Assembly: GCF_001854885.1 (NCBI RefSeq)
Contig: NZ_MDDV01000007.1
Span: 1 to 64,000 of the forward strand
Reading direction: 5' to 3'
Length of the DNA stretch: 64,000 nucleotides
Origin: Ensifer sp. LCM 4579
Lineage (GTDB): Bacteria; Pseudomonadota; Alphaproteobacteria; Rhizobiales; Rhizobiaceae
Positions 25,731 through 36,930 of the stretch are shown here, piece by piece (positions within the stretch are counted from its first letter, which is position 1; each line of letters starts with the position of its first letter). The position numbers and the translations under genes are program-made. Under the pieces are notes generated by a model. That model was not told the origin of the DNA, searched no databases, and worked only from the letters and a program-made list of their open reading frames with translations.

Positions 25731-27077
25731 ATGTCGAGACCACGCGAGCGGCGCGAGACGGGGGAGCAGGATCTGTTCCGCTCCCGGCTGGATCAGATCA
25801 TCAACATGAAGCACGAACTGGTGCGGCTGGCGCAGACGATCGACTGGCCGCTTTTGGAGCGCCGTTTCGGAGAGGTCTATTGCGACGGTCCCGGCATGCC
25901 GCCGCTGCCGACCCGGCTGATGGCGGGGCTTTCGATCCTCAAGCATACCTTCAGCCTGTCGGACGAGGAGCTGTGCGCCCGCTGGGTGGAGAACCCCTAT
26001 TTCCAATATCTCTGCGGCGAAGAGTTCTTCCGCCACGACCTGCCCTTCGACCGCTCGTCGATGACGCGCTGGCGGGGGCGCATGGGCGATGAACGGCTGA
26101 CGGCGCTGTTGCAGGAAAGCCTGGCGGTGGCGGTCAAGACCGGGGCGATGCAGCCCTCCGACACCCGCCGAGTGATCGTCGACACCACCGTGCAGCCGAA
26201 GAACGTGATGTTCCCGACCGACGCGAAGCTGATCCATCGGGCGCGCGAGCGGCTCGTCCGCCTGGCCAAGCAGGCAGGGCTGAGCTTGCGGCAATCCTAT
26301 ATGCGGGTCGGCAAGCTGGCGCTGATCAAGCACCAGCGCTACGCTCATGCCAAGCAATTCAAGCGGGCCAACAAGGCGCTGCGGACGCTGAAGACCTATC
26401 TCGGCCGCACCATTCGCGACATTCGCCGCCAGATCGGCAACGACGAGAAGCTGCGGTCGATCTTCCTCTGGCCGCTGCACCAGGCCTCGACGGTCCTGGA
26501 GCAAAGGCAACGCCAACGCGGCCGCAAGATCTACAGCCTGCATGCGCCGGAGGTCGAATGCATCGGCAAGGGCAAGGCGCACCGGCCCTACGAGTTCGGC
26601 GTCAAGGTCTCGGTCGCCACCACGCTGAAACGCTCGAAGGGTGGCCAGTTCGCCCTGCATGCGAAGGCGTTGCCCGGCAACCCCTATGACGGCCACACGC
26701 TGGCGACGGTGATCCCGGATATGGAGAAAACCATCGGCAGCGAGATCGCCCGCATCCTCGCCGACGCCGGCTACCGCGGCCACGATGCCCCGGAAAGCCA
26801 CCGGTTCCGGGTCTTCACCAGCGGTCAGAAACGCCGCGTCACACCGGCGATCAAGCGCGAGATGCGGCGGCGTTCGGCGATCGAGCCGGTCATCGGCCAT
26901 CTCAAGGCCGAGCACCGCATGGGCCGCAACTATCTCGCACACCAACAGGGCGACGCCATCAACCCCGTCCTGGCCGCCGCCGGCTACAACTTCTCGCTCC
27001 TCCTCAACTGGTTCAGGCAACTTTTGTGGCTGCTGCTCGCCTGCCTGCATTGCGGATCGAACCTGCGCGCCGCCTAG
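25731..27077 (+). CDS. IS5-family transposase
   Basis: A 448-residue DDE transposase, apparently full length: N-terminal DUF772-like region (RLMAGLSILKHTFSLSDEEL, HDLPFDRSSMTRWRGRMG), first catalytic aspartate in RRVIVDTTVQPKNV, second in ILADAGYRGHD, and the glutamate region RRSAIEPVIGHLKAEHRMGR. GAGGAG precedes the ATG. The element ends could not be fixed because I found no clear pair of terminal inverted repeats. It separates two groups of exported-protein genes that share an upstream motif. Confidence 0.88.
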   Translation: MSRPRERRETGEQDLFRSRLDQIINMKHELVRLAQTIDWPLLERRFGEVYCDGPGMPPLPTRLMAGLSILKHTFSLSDEELCARWVENPYFQYLCGEEFFRHDLPFDRSSMTRWRGRMGDERLTALLQESLAVAVKTGAMQPSDTRRVIVDTTVQPKNVMFPTDAKLIHRARERLVRLAKQAGLSLRQSYMRVGKLALIKHQRYAHAKQFKRANKALRTLKTYLGRTIRDIRRQIGNDEKLRSIFLWPLHQASTVLEQRQRQRGRKIYSLHAPEVECIGKGKAHRPYEFGVKVSVATTLKRSKGGQFALHAKALPGNPYDGHTLATVIPDMEKTIGSEIARILADAGYRGHDAPESHRFRVFTSGQKRRVTPAIKREMRRRSAIEPVIGHLKAEHRMGRNYLAHQQGDAINPVLAAAGYNFSLLLNWFRQLLWLLLACLHCGSNLRAA

Positions 27078-27450
27078 CGACAGTCATTGTTCACGGTCGA
27101 CGTTTTAGCCTGCAGCGTCTCATGGCAACAAGCACATGCCACCACACCCGGACCAACTCGTCGGCAGTGCCGATGGCTGATCGGGGCATGGCAGACACGG
27201 ACCCCGGAGACGCGCCTGGGCAGCCCAGACCGGCTTTGCCACGGAGAGCCCGTTCCGTTCGGCAAATTCTGGCGGGCATGATCCGCGGCAGCTGGTCTAT
27301 CCCAAATGGGACCTTTACGGGCGGGCACGCTACGCTAGAGTCCGTCTTAACAGCTGTTTGAAGCGGGATGGTGATGATTTGGGGTAGGTCAATGCGCGGG
27401 CTGTTCGCCCCACTCCCGATCACAATCGTGATGTGGGAGGCAGTTCATTG
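27078..27450. other. Intergenic region upstream of the four-repeat protein
   Basis: 373 bp without a credible gene. It carries the CTATCCCAAATGGGAC motif at 27297-27312 (shared with 24071) and a small dyad ATCAC-AATC-GTGAT at 27419-27432 just before the ribosome binding site. It probably contains the promoter of the gene at 27451 and the undefined right end of the IS. Confidence 0.5.
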
Positions 27451-30327
27451 ATGGCACGCAGCATTAAATCTTATACTGTCTCCTTGGCAATCGCTGCGGT
27501 GCTGTTGCTCTTTATACGCTCCCCTATGGCCCAGGATTTCGACCGGTCGTGCGAAGATGCTGCCTTTCAGTCAGCGACCGTGTGGTCCGGGGCCGGTCTA
27601 TCCCAGAATTCGACGAGCGCCCCGGAGCAGTTGGTACTCGATCCCGATCCCGGATTGATGCAGTTCGATGCCGGAGGTGGCGACGACGTTCTCTATCTGG
27701 TCGATCCTCCGGGTGGCCAGTCCATCATCGCCGGCCCCGGCGCCGACACTGTCGTGATCTGCCGCATGACCGATACGCTGATTCACATCAAACTTGGCGA
27801 CGAAACCACCGGCGGCGCCGATCTGGAGCCTGACCGCGTTATCCTGAACCCGCCGGTCTTCCAGGGAATCCCGGACGGGTTCATCCGGCAGGTCTTCGTC
27901 TACGGCGTCAGCCCTCAGAACGACCGGATCGAGCTTCGGCTGCCGCCGGGCGTGGACTTCCACTATGAAACCGGCCGCATCCGGGCGGGCAGGGTCATCT
28001 TCAACGTCGCTCCCGGCAACCCGGCGGACCGGATCGACCGCTCCGTGTTCGAAGTCCGGCGCGACGGCGGGGGCGGCCCGGCATCCGCGTTGCCGAAGGT
28101 CGGGTCCGCGCTCTCGGCCTACCACCCCGGGCGGACATGCTCGGACGCCGCGGCCGAAACCTTCGCGACGGGTCGGGAAGATGGATTTGCCTATCTGAGC
28201 TACAGCCAGCAGAAAGACGTGGTGACGACGGCCCGGATACCGGGAGGGCGCGTCCACCACACCTGGGACGGCCCGGACCTCGTCTATATCGAGAGCTCCC
28301 AGACGCTGTTTACGGGCAGGGGCGCGGACCAGGTGGTCGTCTGCGCGCTGGACGATCCGGTCACGATGATCTCGGTGGGACCGGGCGGCTTGACCGAGGA
28401 TTTCGACCCGGACGTCGTGATCGTAGAGGCGGCGAGGTTCCAGGACGGCGTGAAGCGGAAACTGGAGGTCCATGGGGTTTCATCGGTGAACGACCGCGTG
28501 GTCCTGCGCCTTCCGCCGGGCCTCGAGCCGGGCATCGAGCTCACGACGAGCGGTTCCGTCCGCGCCTATGTCGGGGACCTGACGATCGCCGTCCTGGCGG
28601 ACTGGCGGCAGGAAGGCGGCTCCGGCCATCGCGACGTTTTCGTCGTGGAAAGGGTCGCGCCGGTCGACGTCGCGAAAGCGACGAGGACCGGGCTTCCGGA
28701 TCTTTCGGCCGTGGCCTGCCCCGATCCAGACGCGCCCGGAGCGTTCGCTGAGGGACGGCCCGACCCTTTCAATCCGACGGCCGTCGTCTACTCTCCCGAG
28801 GCGGAGCGCGTCCTCGTCGGAGGGGCCGCCGGCATTTACCTCGTCAACGCGGCGGAGGGCGACGATACGATCTTCGTCGTCGACCCGCTAGACGGCGTCC
28901 TTGTGCGGGGAGACCGGGGATCCGACATCGTCGCGGTCTGCTCGATGCGGTCGCTTTCGCTCGTAATAGAGCTCGGTGACGCGCAGCAATCGGCGGACGC
29001 CACGCCCGACGCGGTCATCCTGGAACCCGCTGTCTTCCTCGGCGTTCCGGACGGCGCGCGCCGTCGGATCGACGTCTTCGGAGCCGTGGTTGCGGATGAC
29101 CGGCTTCTTCTGCGCCTGCCGCCTGGGGTGACGGCGAAGAAGCCGCGGGACACCGGATACGGGGTCGTGGAGATCGACGTCGGCGACGTGCTCGTCAGCA
29201 TCTATCGCGTCGACGACTTCATGTCGGTCAAACTGCCGCCGGACGCGGTTCAGGTCGTGCGTGCCGCCACCGCCGCGGCTCCAGCTGCGGCGGCGGGCAT
29301 GCCTCCCCCGAACCTCTCCGCCAGGAACCTGGCCTGTCCGGAACCGGACGCCGGGGGGTTCGCCGAGCCGACGGACCCCGGCCGGACAAGCCTCGACACG
29401 GCCCTCTACGGAACCGGGTCAGACCGCGTCCTGATCGCCGCGCATCCGGGCTGGGTGCACTACTACACGTCGGACGGAGACGACACCGTCTTCGTGACGG
29501 ACTCGATCGCCGATCTCCAGGTCCATCTCGGGAGGGGTGGCGACACCGCGGTCGTCTGCTCGACGAAGGAAATGAGCCTCGGTTTCGACCTCGGTCCGCA
29601 CGACGCAAATCCCGACACGCTGGTCCTGAGACCCGAGGTGTTTCTGGGCATCCCCGAGGGCTACACGCGGCGCGTCTTCGTCAGCGGCGTCGTCGAGGCG
29701 AACGACCGTATCGCCCTCGACCTTCCGCCCGGCATGGCGGCGAAAATCCGTCAGCAGTCGACGGCCAACATGCTCGAAGCCACCGTCGGGCGCAACACGA
29801 TCACCGCCATGACCACCGGCGACGCCTTTGGCCGGCGCGGCAATCCGGGCATCTTCGTGATCGCAGGCGGCGCGCCCGGAGCGGCGCCGGAGGCGCGATC
29901 TGATCCGGACCGCGAAGGTAATCCGGACCAGATACCGTCCGGGAAATGGTCGTTCGATCCCGCGGAGGGCATGGAAGGACAGGCAGGCGTCACCGGCGAG
30001 CGTGGATCTCGCTTACAAGTTTCCTGCGGGAACAGCGGAGGCCCGTCGCTGTCGATCGTCCCTGATCCCCGGGGCGGCGGTCCATCTGGCGAGGAGCAGC
30101 AGGTCGGGTTTCACCTCGACATAGACGGCAGAGCCTTCGAGCAGTCATTCATCTGCGCCCCGGACGGCAATCACTGCAGCGCCTATGGCATTCCTTCGCC
30201 ATCGGTGATTTCCGCCATCAGGTCCGGCTCGCGGCTCACCATCCGTGAGGGAAGGACCGATTTGGCCGCCTACACGCTCAAGGGATCGAACGCCGCCATA
30301 TCGCGGCTGTCCGCGTGTCTTGAGTGA
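27451..30327 (+). CDS. Large exported protein with four divergent internal repeats
   Basis: 958 residues with a signal peptide (cleaved near MAQ, residue 28). Four repeat units follow (about 34-203, 230-400, 423-604, 629-805), 193-206 residues apart. Each starts with a cysteine (C34, C230, C423, C629), has GxGxDxVxxC about 70 residues later (C104, C298, C497, C703), and then NDRIxLRLPPG (near 157, 347, 549, 751). The cysteine pair per unit suggests a disulfide; the G/D motif resembles calcium-binding loops but is not a true RTX array. A separate C-terminal domain (833-958) has four cysteines and ends LKGSNAAISRLSACLE. GGAGG precedes the ATG. I do not recognise the repeat family; an extracellular or periplasmic binding role is only a guess. 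Confidence 0.85.
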   Translation: MARSIKSYTVSLAIAAVLLLFIRSPMAQDFDRSCEDAAFQSATVWSGAGLSQNSTSAPEQLVLDPDPGLMQFDAGGGDDVLYLVDPPGGQSIIAGPGADTVVICRMTDTLIHIKLGDETTGGADLEPDRVILNPPVFQGIPDGFIRQVFVYGVSPQNDRIELRLPPGVDFHYETGRIRAGRVIFNVAPGNPADRIDRSVFEVRRDGGGGPASALPKVGSALSAYHPGRTCSDAAAETFATGREDGFAYLSYSQQKDVVTTARIPGGRVHHTWDGPDLVYIESSQTLFTGRGADQVVVCALDDPVTMISVGPGGLTEDFDPDVVIVEAARFQDGVKRKLEVHGVSSVNDRVVLRLPPGLEPGIELTTSGSVRAYVGDLTIAVLADWRQEGGSGHRDVFVVERVAPVDVAKATRTGLPDLSAVACPDPDAPGAFAEGRPDPFNPTAVVYSPEAERVLVGGAAGIYLVNAAEGDDTIFVVDPLDGVLVRGDRGSDIVAVCSMRSLSLVIELGDAQQSADATPDAVILEPAVFLGVPDGARRRIDVFGAVVADDRLLLRLPPGVTAKKPRDTGYGVVEIDVGDVLVSIYRVDDFMSVKLPPDAVQVVRAATAAAPAAAAGMPPPNLSARNLACPEPDAGGFAEPTDPGRTSLDTALYGTGSDRVLIAAHPGWVHYYTSDGDDTVFVTDSIADLQVHLGRGGDTAVVCSTKEMSLGFDLGPHDANPDTLVLRPEVFLGIPEGYTRRVFVSGVVEANDRIALDLPPGMAAKIRQQSTANMLEATVGRNTITAMTTGDAFGRRGNPGIFVIAGGAPGAAPEARSDPDREGNPDQIPSGKWSFDPAEGMEGQAGVTGERGSRLQVSCGNSGGPSLSIVPDPRGGGPSGEEQQVGFHLDIDGRAFEQSFICAPDGNHCSAYGIPSPSVISAIRSGSRLTIREGRTDLAAYTLKGSNAAISRLSACLE

Positions 30328-30363
30328 CAGGAGCGGCTAACCCGCAACCGGGAGGATCTTTCG

Positions 30364-30915
30364 ATGATTTGCGCATTTCGCTGTGTTTGCCGGCGCGCTC
30401 TCCGGATTGCACTTCTGATCGGAGCCTTCGCGAGCGGCATTGCGGCCGAGTCCGGCGCGGCTGCGGCGCAACAGAACCCGGCAGAGCGCGACCGCAAAAT
30501 CGCGGCTTTCATTGCCCGACAGGACGAGATGAGCGGCCTTTCTGCGCCGAGCGGACGCCAGGTCAGCACCGACTACGTCGATCTCAACGGCGACGGTCGG
30601 CAGGAGGCGCTCGTGGTGCTGAACTCCAGCCAGGATTGCGGCGCGATGGGATGCCCCGGTTTCGTCCTGGTTCTGACGGGCGGCCAGGCCCGCAGTATCG
30701 GAGACTTCATCGTGCGCGATCTTTCGGTTCAATCGACGATGACGAACGGCTGGAAGGATCTGCTGCTGAACGGCCACCGAATGAGATTTCTGGGCGGTAG
30801 CTACTCCAAGGCGGGGGGTGATGCTGGCCGGGCGGTCACGGGTGACGGATCACGCGGATGTCGCCCGGGCCGAACAAGCCAAAGCCTAGACCGAACTCGA
30901 GATCATGAAGCTTAG
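30364..30915 (+). CDS. Exported protein with DxNxDG motif, 3' end disrupted
   Basis: 183 codons; signal peptide through about residue 36 (RIALLIGAFASGIAAESGAAAAQ). The core VDLNGDGRQEALVVLNSSQD then CGAMGCPGFVLVLTGG has a calcium-loop-like DxNxDG and one cysteine pair. From about residue 157 the reading frame runs through sequence that, in another frame, is a piece of an hlyD gene, so the original C-terminus has probably been lost by recombination. It lies 36 bp after the four-repeat protein and may be co-transcribed with it. Confidence 0.6.
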   Translation: MICAFRCVCRRALRIALLIGAFASGIAAESGAAAAQQNPAERDRKIAAFIARQDEMSGLSAPSGRQVSTDYVDLNGDGRQEALVVLNSSQDCGAMGCPGFVLVLTGGQARSIGDFIVRDLSVQSTMTNGWKDLLLNGHRMRFLGGSYSKAGGDAGRAVTGDGSRGCRPGRTSQSLDRTRDHEA

Positions 30916-31123
30916 AGATCAGTTCCGCGAACGTGCCGTCGTCGAACTGAAAGACGTCCGGGATCAGGTTGCGCGGCAGGAAGAGCAGATCGTCATTGCC
31001 ACCGCCGTCCTGCTTCGCACCAGCATCCGCTCGCCGATCGACGGCATCGTTCAGAACCTGCAAAGGTCCACCCCGCTGAGATCGCGAGGATTTGGCAGCG
31101 TCGAACAACGAGATGCGATCTAG
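30842..31123 (+). pseudogene. HlyD-type secretion adaptor fragment
   Basis: In one frame this reads DVARAEQAKA, a TAG stop at 30887, then TELEIMKLRDQFRERAVVEL, KDVRDQVARQEEQ and RTSIRSPIDGIVQNLQ, the coiled-coil to lipoyl junction of type I secretion membrane fusion proteins (PrsE/HlyD). The stop sits where family members have glutamate. Both ends of the gene are missing and it runs into unrelated sequence after about 31070. A clear relic. Confidence 0.75.
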
Positions 31124-31217
31124 CTAAAGTTGTGATTAAATGTCACACGCGCCCACAGCGCCGCGCGTCTCAAAATGCGCGTACGAGTTCCGGGCCGACA
31201 CGCTGAAGAACGCGGAT

Positions 31218-32570
31218 TTACTGGGATGCCGTGAAGGCGATCGTGATTTTCGTGCCGCGGTCGCGCGCCGTGTCGATTGCGATTTTCGCCTTGTGCAGTT
31301 CGGCGATGCGGTGAACGATTTTCAGGCCGAGCCCGAGTTGGCCCGAGCGCTTGACGTAGCCAAGATCCTCGTTGTGCTCCGGCAGGTCGACGAGACCGCG
31401 GCCATTATCCTCGACCGTCACCTGCGGACCGGGACCGCAGGTGACGATGATGGCGGTGCCCGCAGGGTTATGCTTGACCGCATTTTCGATCAGGTTTCTA
31501 AGCATGTTCTCGACTAGCCCGGGGATTACGGTCACCGGCGTCGTGCCGTGGTCGATGAACTCGATCGACTTGCCCTGATCGAAGACAAAGGGTGCGGTTG
31601 CTTCCGCGACCTCGGCGCCGATTTCGGAAAGGCTGGCGCGCCGATAGGCGGAAGGGTCGACGGCATCGGCGCGGGCAAGCGAGGTCAACTGCTCCAGGAT
31701 ATGAGTGAGCGCGTCGAGGTCGCGTTCGGCGTTGCGCGCACGGGGATCGGCGATGCGGCTCAGTTCCATCTTGGCGATCGCGACCGGAGTGCGGATTTCA
31801 TGAGCGATCGAGGAGGAGAAGAGTTTTTGCGACTGGATGAGGTCGCCGAGGCGCGCGAGCAGCCGGTTGACGGCGCTTACGAGGCGTTCGATCTCCTGCG
31901 GCATGCGGGCTGCCGGCAGGCGCGCGCTGCTGTCGCGCGGGTCGATGGCGTCGGCCGCCCGGACCGCCATCGCCACGGGCTTTAGCGCACTGCGGATCGA
32001 CCAGATCGTCGCCCCGATCACGAGGCAGAACATCAGCGTCATCGGCACGATCATGGAATCGAACATCTCGTGCAGCAGGGCACCGTACATGAAGCCGTTC
32101 GGATCCCTGATGATGGCCAGTTCGACGAGAACCGGCATGCCGTTGCGATCGAAGGATTGCCCGCCGGCGATGCTGAAGGGCTTACCCGGCTCGATCACGC
32201 GCTTCCAGAAACTCGGCACGTCGACGGTCAAAGGCAGAAAGTGCTCGGCGCATTCGGTGGTACAGTTGGAAAAGAGCACCGAGCCGGAACCGGTACGCAC
32301 CCGGACATAAATGGCGCCCTCGTCGCCGGGGCGCACCCGGTAGCGGTCCTGCAAGTCGTGATCCGGCCTGTAGGTGAGGCGCCCCTCGTGCCTGGTGATC
32401 GCCCGCGAAAGGGTCGCTGTCTCCTGCTGCAGCATCAGAATGCTGAGCTTGTAATCGTCGAACCAATAATCGGCGAAGACGACCCCGATCTGCAGCACCA
32501 TGGCGAGCAGCGAAAACGCGATGATGCGTCGCGCGACGATGCCGATCAGCGACGGGTTTTCTTCTTTCAT
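31218..32570 (-). CDS. Sensor histidine kinase (PmrB/QseC-like)
   Basis: 450 residues. Two helices (about 12-33 and 174-193) enclose a periplasmic domain with a CTTEC cysteine pair at 103/107. Then HAMP (about 195-245), HisKA with H257 in SIAHEIRTP, and the ATPase domain (N box NLIENAVKHNP, G box VEDNGRGL and GLGLKIV). It overlaps the response regulator by 4 nt. Because the operon also holds a PepSY protein and a b561 and faces eptA, it may sense metal, envelope or redox stress; this is inference. Confidence 0.9.
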   Translation of the reverse strand: MKEENPSLIGIVARRIIAFSLLAMVLQIGVVFADYWFDDYKLSILMLQQETATLSRAITRHEGRLTYRPDHDLQDRYRVRPGDEGAIYVRVRTGSGSVLFSNCTTECAEHFLPLTVDVPSFWKRVIEPGKPFSIAGGQSFDRNGMPVLVELAIIRDPNGFMYGALLHEMFDSMIVPMTLMFCLVIGATIWSIRSALKPVAMAVRAADAIDPRDSSARLPAARMPQEIERLVSAVNRLLARLGDLIQSQKLFSSSIAHEIRTPVAIAKMELSRIADPRARNAERDLDALTHILEQLTSLARADAVDPSAYRRASLSEIGAEVAEATAPFVFDQGKSIEFIDHGTTPVTVIPGLVENMLRNLIENAVKHNPAGTAIIVTCGPGPQVTVEDNGRGLVDLPEHNEDLGYVKRSGQLGLGLKIVHRIAELHKAKIAIDTARDRGTKITIAFTASQ

Positions 32571-33241
32571 GTGGCGGTTCTTAGGAGATAGCCGATGCCG
32601 CGCACGGTTTCAATCGATACGCCGGTGTCGAGCGGCTGCAATCGCTTTCGCACCCGGGACACGGCGAGTTCCAGTGCATTGGCGCTGAGTTCCTGTCCAT
32701 ACTCGGAAAGGGCGACTTCGAGCCGGCGTTTTGGAACGACGCGTCCGACCTCGCGCATCAGTATCTCGATCAGGGACCGTTCGCGCGGCGGCAGCGGCAC
32801 GACCGAACCGTCGCAGCTCAGTTCCGCCGTGGCAGGATCGAAGCGCAGGGCACCCGCTTCCAGCACCGGCTGGATTGCGAGCGGGTTACGCCGAAGCATG
32901 GCCCTGCAGCGCGACAGCAATTCGCGGTGGTGGAACGGCTTCACCAGATAATCGTCGGCGCCGGCGTCCAGTCCCTGAACGCGCTCGTCGACCGAGCCGC
33001 GCGCCGTGATGATCAATACGGGCAGGCCGGCATGCTCTTGCCTTATCCATCTCAACAGATCGAGCCCGTCGCCATCCGGCAATCCGAGATCAAGGAGCAC
33101 AAGATCGTGCTCCCGATCTCCGATCGCGGCTTCTGCCGCGCGAACGCTTGAAACCGCATCGAGCCGCCAGCCGGCCTCACGCATGGTCTCGCCCACCAGT
33201 TCGATGAGGCGTGGACTGTCTTCGACGAGCAGCAGGCGCAT
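32567..33241 (-). CDS. OmpR-family response regulator
   Basis: 224 residues from the preferred start MRLLLVEDSP. Receiver domain with phospho-acceptor D51 (LVLLDLGLPDGDG) and K in DDYLVKPF, then a winged-helix DNA-binding domain (LPPRERSLIEILMREVG to ETVRGIGYLL). It belongs to the QseB/PmrA branch. The likely targets are the 11-bp-period boxes at 34179-34252 between its own operon and eptA. Confidence 0.9.
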   Translation of the reverse strand: MRLLLVEDSPRLIELVGETMREAGWRLDAVSSVRAAEAAIGDREHDLVLLDLGLPDGDGLDLLRWIRQEHAGLPVLIITARGSVDERVQGLDAGADDYLVKPFHHRELLSRCRAMLRRNPLAIQPVLEAGALRFDPATAELSCDGSVVPLPPRERSLIEILMREVGRVVPKRRLEVALSEYGQELSANALELAVSRVRKRLQPLDTGVSIETVRGIGYLLRTAT

Positions 33242-33255
33242 GCTTTTCCTTGAAT

Positions 33256-33816
33256 TCAAGCCTTCTTACGGCCGGTGACCATCGACCATATGAGGTTTTC
33301 CTTGAAGTGCCAACTTTCAACAACTGCGGCGAAAGCATGCACCCCGGCAAGGACCAGGATCAGGTTCGCCAGCACCTCGTGGACTTCCTCAAGCAGCTTG
33401 TTGCCCCAGAAGGCATCGAGCGTCGTCATCCAGCCGGATGCGCCGACCGCCGCCAGCAGAACCATCAGCAGCACCATCATCCAGCCTGCGGCAGGGTTAT
33501 GCCCGATATGGCGCTCGGCTTCGCCCGCGGCAAAGACACGCAGATACCGCAGCACGGCGGCCGGTCCGCGTACGAAGTCGGAAAAACGGGCATGTCTCGT
33601 GCCGACGAAGCCCCAGACAAAGCGCAAGCCGAGCAGCGTCAGCGCCGTGTAGCCCGCGTAACGGTGCGCCATTTTGCCCGGGGACAGGAGAAACAGATTG
33701 AGGGTACAGCACGTCACCACGCCCCAATGAAAGAGGCGAACCAGGGGATCCCAGACGCGGAGGCCGCCGCCGCGGGAGGCGATTGCCTCCCGCTTCCCAA
33801 TTGTGGACTTCGGCAT
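33256..33816 (-). CDS. Cytochrome b561 family protein
   Basis: A 186-residue four-helix membrane b-type cytochrome. Likely haem-ligand histidines are in LVRLFHWGVV, KMAHRYAGY and LEEVHEVLANL or LVLAGVHAFAAV. Its start shares a base with the stop of the PepSY gene upstream and it is followed by the response regulator. Such proteins often pair with small periplasmic PepSY-like proteins and pass electrons across the inner membrane. Confidence 0.88.
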   Translation of the reverse strand: MPKSTIGKREAIASRGGGLRVWDPLVRLFHWGVVTCCTLNLFLLSPGKMAHRYAGYTALTLLGLRFVWGFVGTRHARFSDFVRGPAAVLRYLRVFAAGEAERHIGHNPAAGWMMVLLMVLLAAVGASGWMTTLDAFWGNKLLEEVHEVLANLILVLAGVHAFAAVVESWHFKENLIWSMVTGRKKA

Positions 33817-34112
33817 CAGTCGTCAATCTCCGCCCTGACGATTTCGGCGCTGACGGGGTTCATATAGACCTCGGCCCGCTCGTGCTTCGTCGTGAAGGCG
33901 TAGATCTCATAGCATGTGCCGGCCACCTTGACGGTTCGCACGTCGGAATAGCCGGCCTCCTGAAGCTTCGAGGCCGCCTCTTCCGGTTTCATCCAGGCCG
34001 ACTTGGGCTCTTTCGTGCAGACAGCATCGTCGTCGTCGGCAAAAGCCGAGCCGGGGAGGGCCAAGCCGGGAAGGGCGACGGCCGCCAACGCACAGAGAAA
34101 CATCGATTTCAT
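33816..34112 (-). CDS. Exported PepSY-domain protein
   Basis: 98 residues: signal peptide (MKSMFLCALAAVALPGLALP, cleaved near SAFA), then a PepSY fold with the pattern PEEAASKLQEAGYSDVRTVK, TCYEIYAFT and VYMNPVSAEIVRAE. Two cysteines (AVCT and GTCYE) probably form a disulfide. AAAGGAG precedes the ATG at 34112. It is the first gene of the operon with b561 and the two-component system, and is a paralogue of the protein at 50064. Confidence 0.85.
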   Translation of the reverse strand: MKSMFLCALAAVALPGLALPGSAFADDDDAVCTKEPKSAWMKPEEAASKLQEAGYSDVRTVKVAGTCYEIYAFTTKHERAEVYMNPVSAEIVRAEIDD

Positions 34113-34178
34113 AAAATGCTCCTTTGACCAAGAGGCCGCTCTTCGGAACGGCCACGCGGAACCTGACGTCGCAAAGCT

Positions 34179-34252
34179 GTCGAAACCCTGTCGGCGGCCA
34201 AATTCAGCGGTGCACCCCCGCCTCCGCGGCCGGTCCCTGACAGGAATTCGAC
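34179..34252. promoter_or_regulatory. Paired response-regulator boxes between pepSY and eptA
   Basis: GTCGAAACCCTGTC at 34179-34192 (plus strand) and GTCGAATTCCTGTC on the minus strand of 34239-34252 differ at only two of 14 positions. In both, GTC recurs with an 11-bp period, the layout of OmpR-family operators. They lie in the divergent promoter region. Confidence 0.6.
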
Positions 34253-34376
34253 GGTTTGCCCGGATTACTGGCGAATGGGTCGAGGGTGCCGGCGATCGGT
34301 TGCATTCACGCAATCGATAGCGACCCCGTGATGCTGTGGCGCGATTGAGCGAGCAGCTTCCACTTGGAGATACTGT

Positions 34377-36661
<2,285 letters not shown>

Positions 36662-36930
36662 GCGCACCACAATCGGAGCGAGCTTTGGTCTTGCAAGGCC
36701 GGGGCATCTGGCCGTCCCCTCCCAACGCGTCACCGCTGTGCCCTCGTTTACCTTAACCTCTTGAGTTTCTACGTCTTGTGCGGAAATTCATTCCGATGTG
36801 GAAGAGAATGCGCTAGACCTCTACGTAAGGTCTTCGCAATGAAAGCACCCATGCGCCTGCAGCCCGCCGGCGCTGAATGATCAATTGCAAGTGGAGAATG
36901 CCGGGTTTTTCGGGCAGAGGAGTACAGTTC

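Noticed and set aside
25704-27050. A 448-codon minus-strand open frame over the IS5-type transposase
   Set aside because: It is a shadow of the transposase with no motif; the plus-strand protein has the complete DDE layout.
27451-30327. RTX toxin secreted by a type I system
   Set aside because: The four GxGxDxVxxC motifs are about 200 residues apart, not tandem nonapeptides; the protein has an N-terminal Sec signal; and the nearby hlyD piece is a dead fragment.
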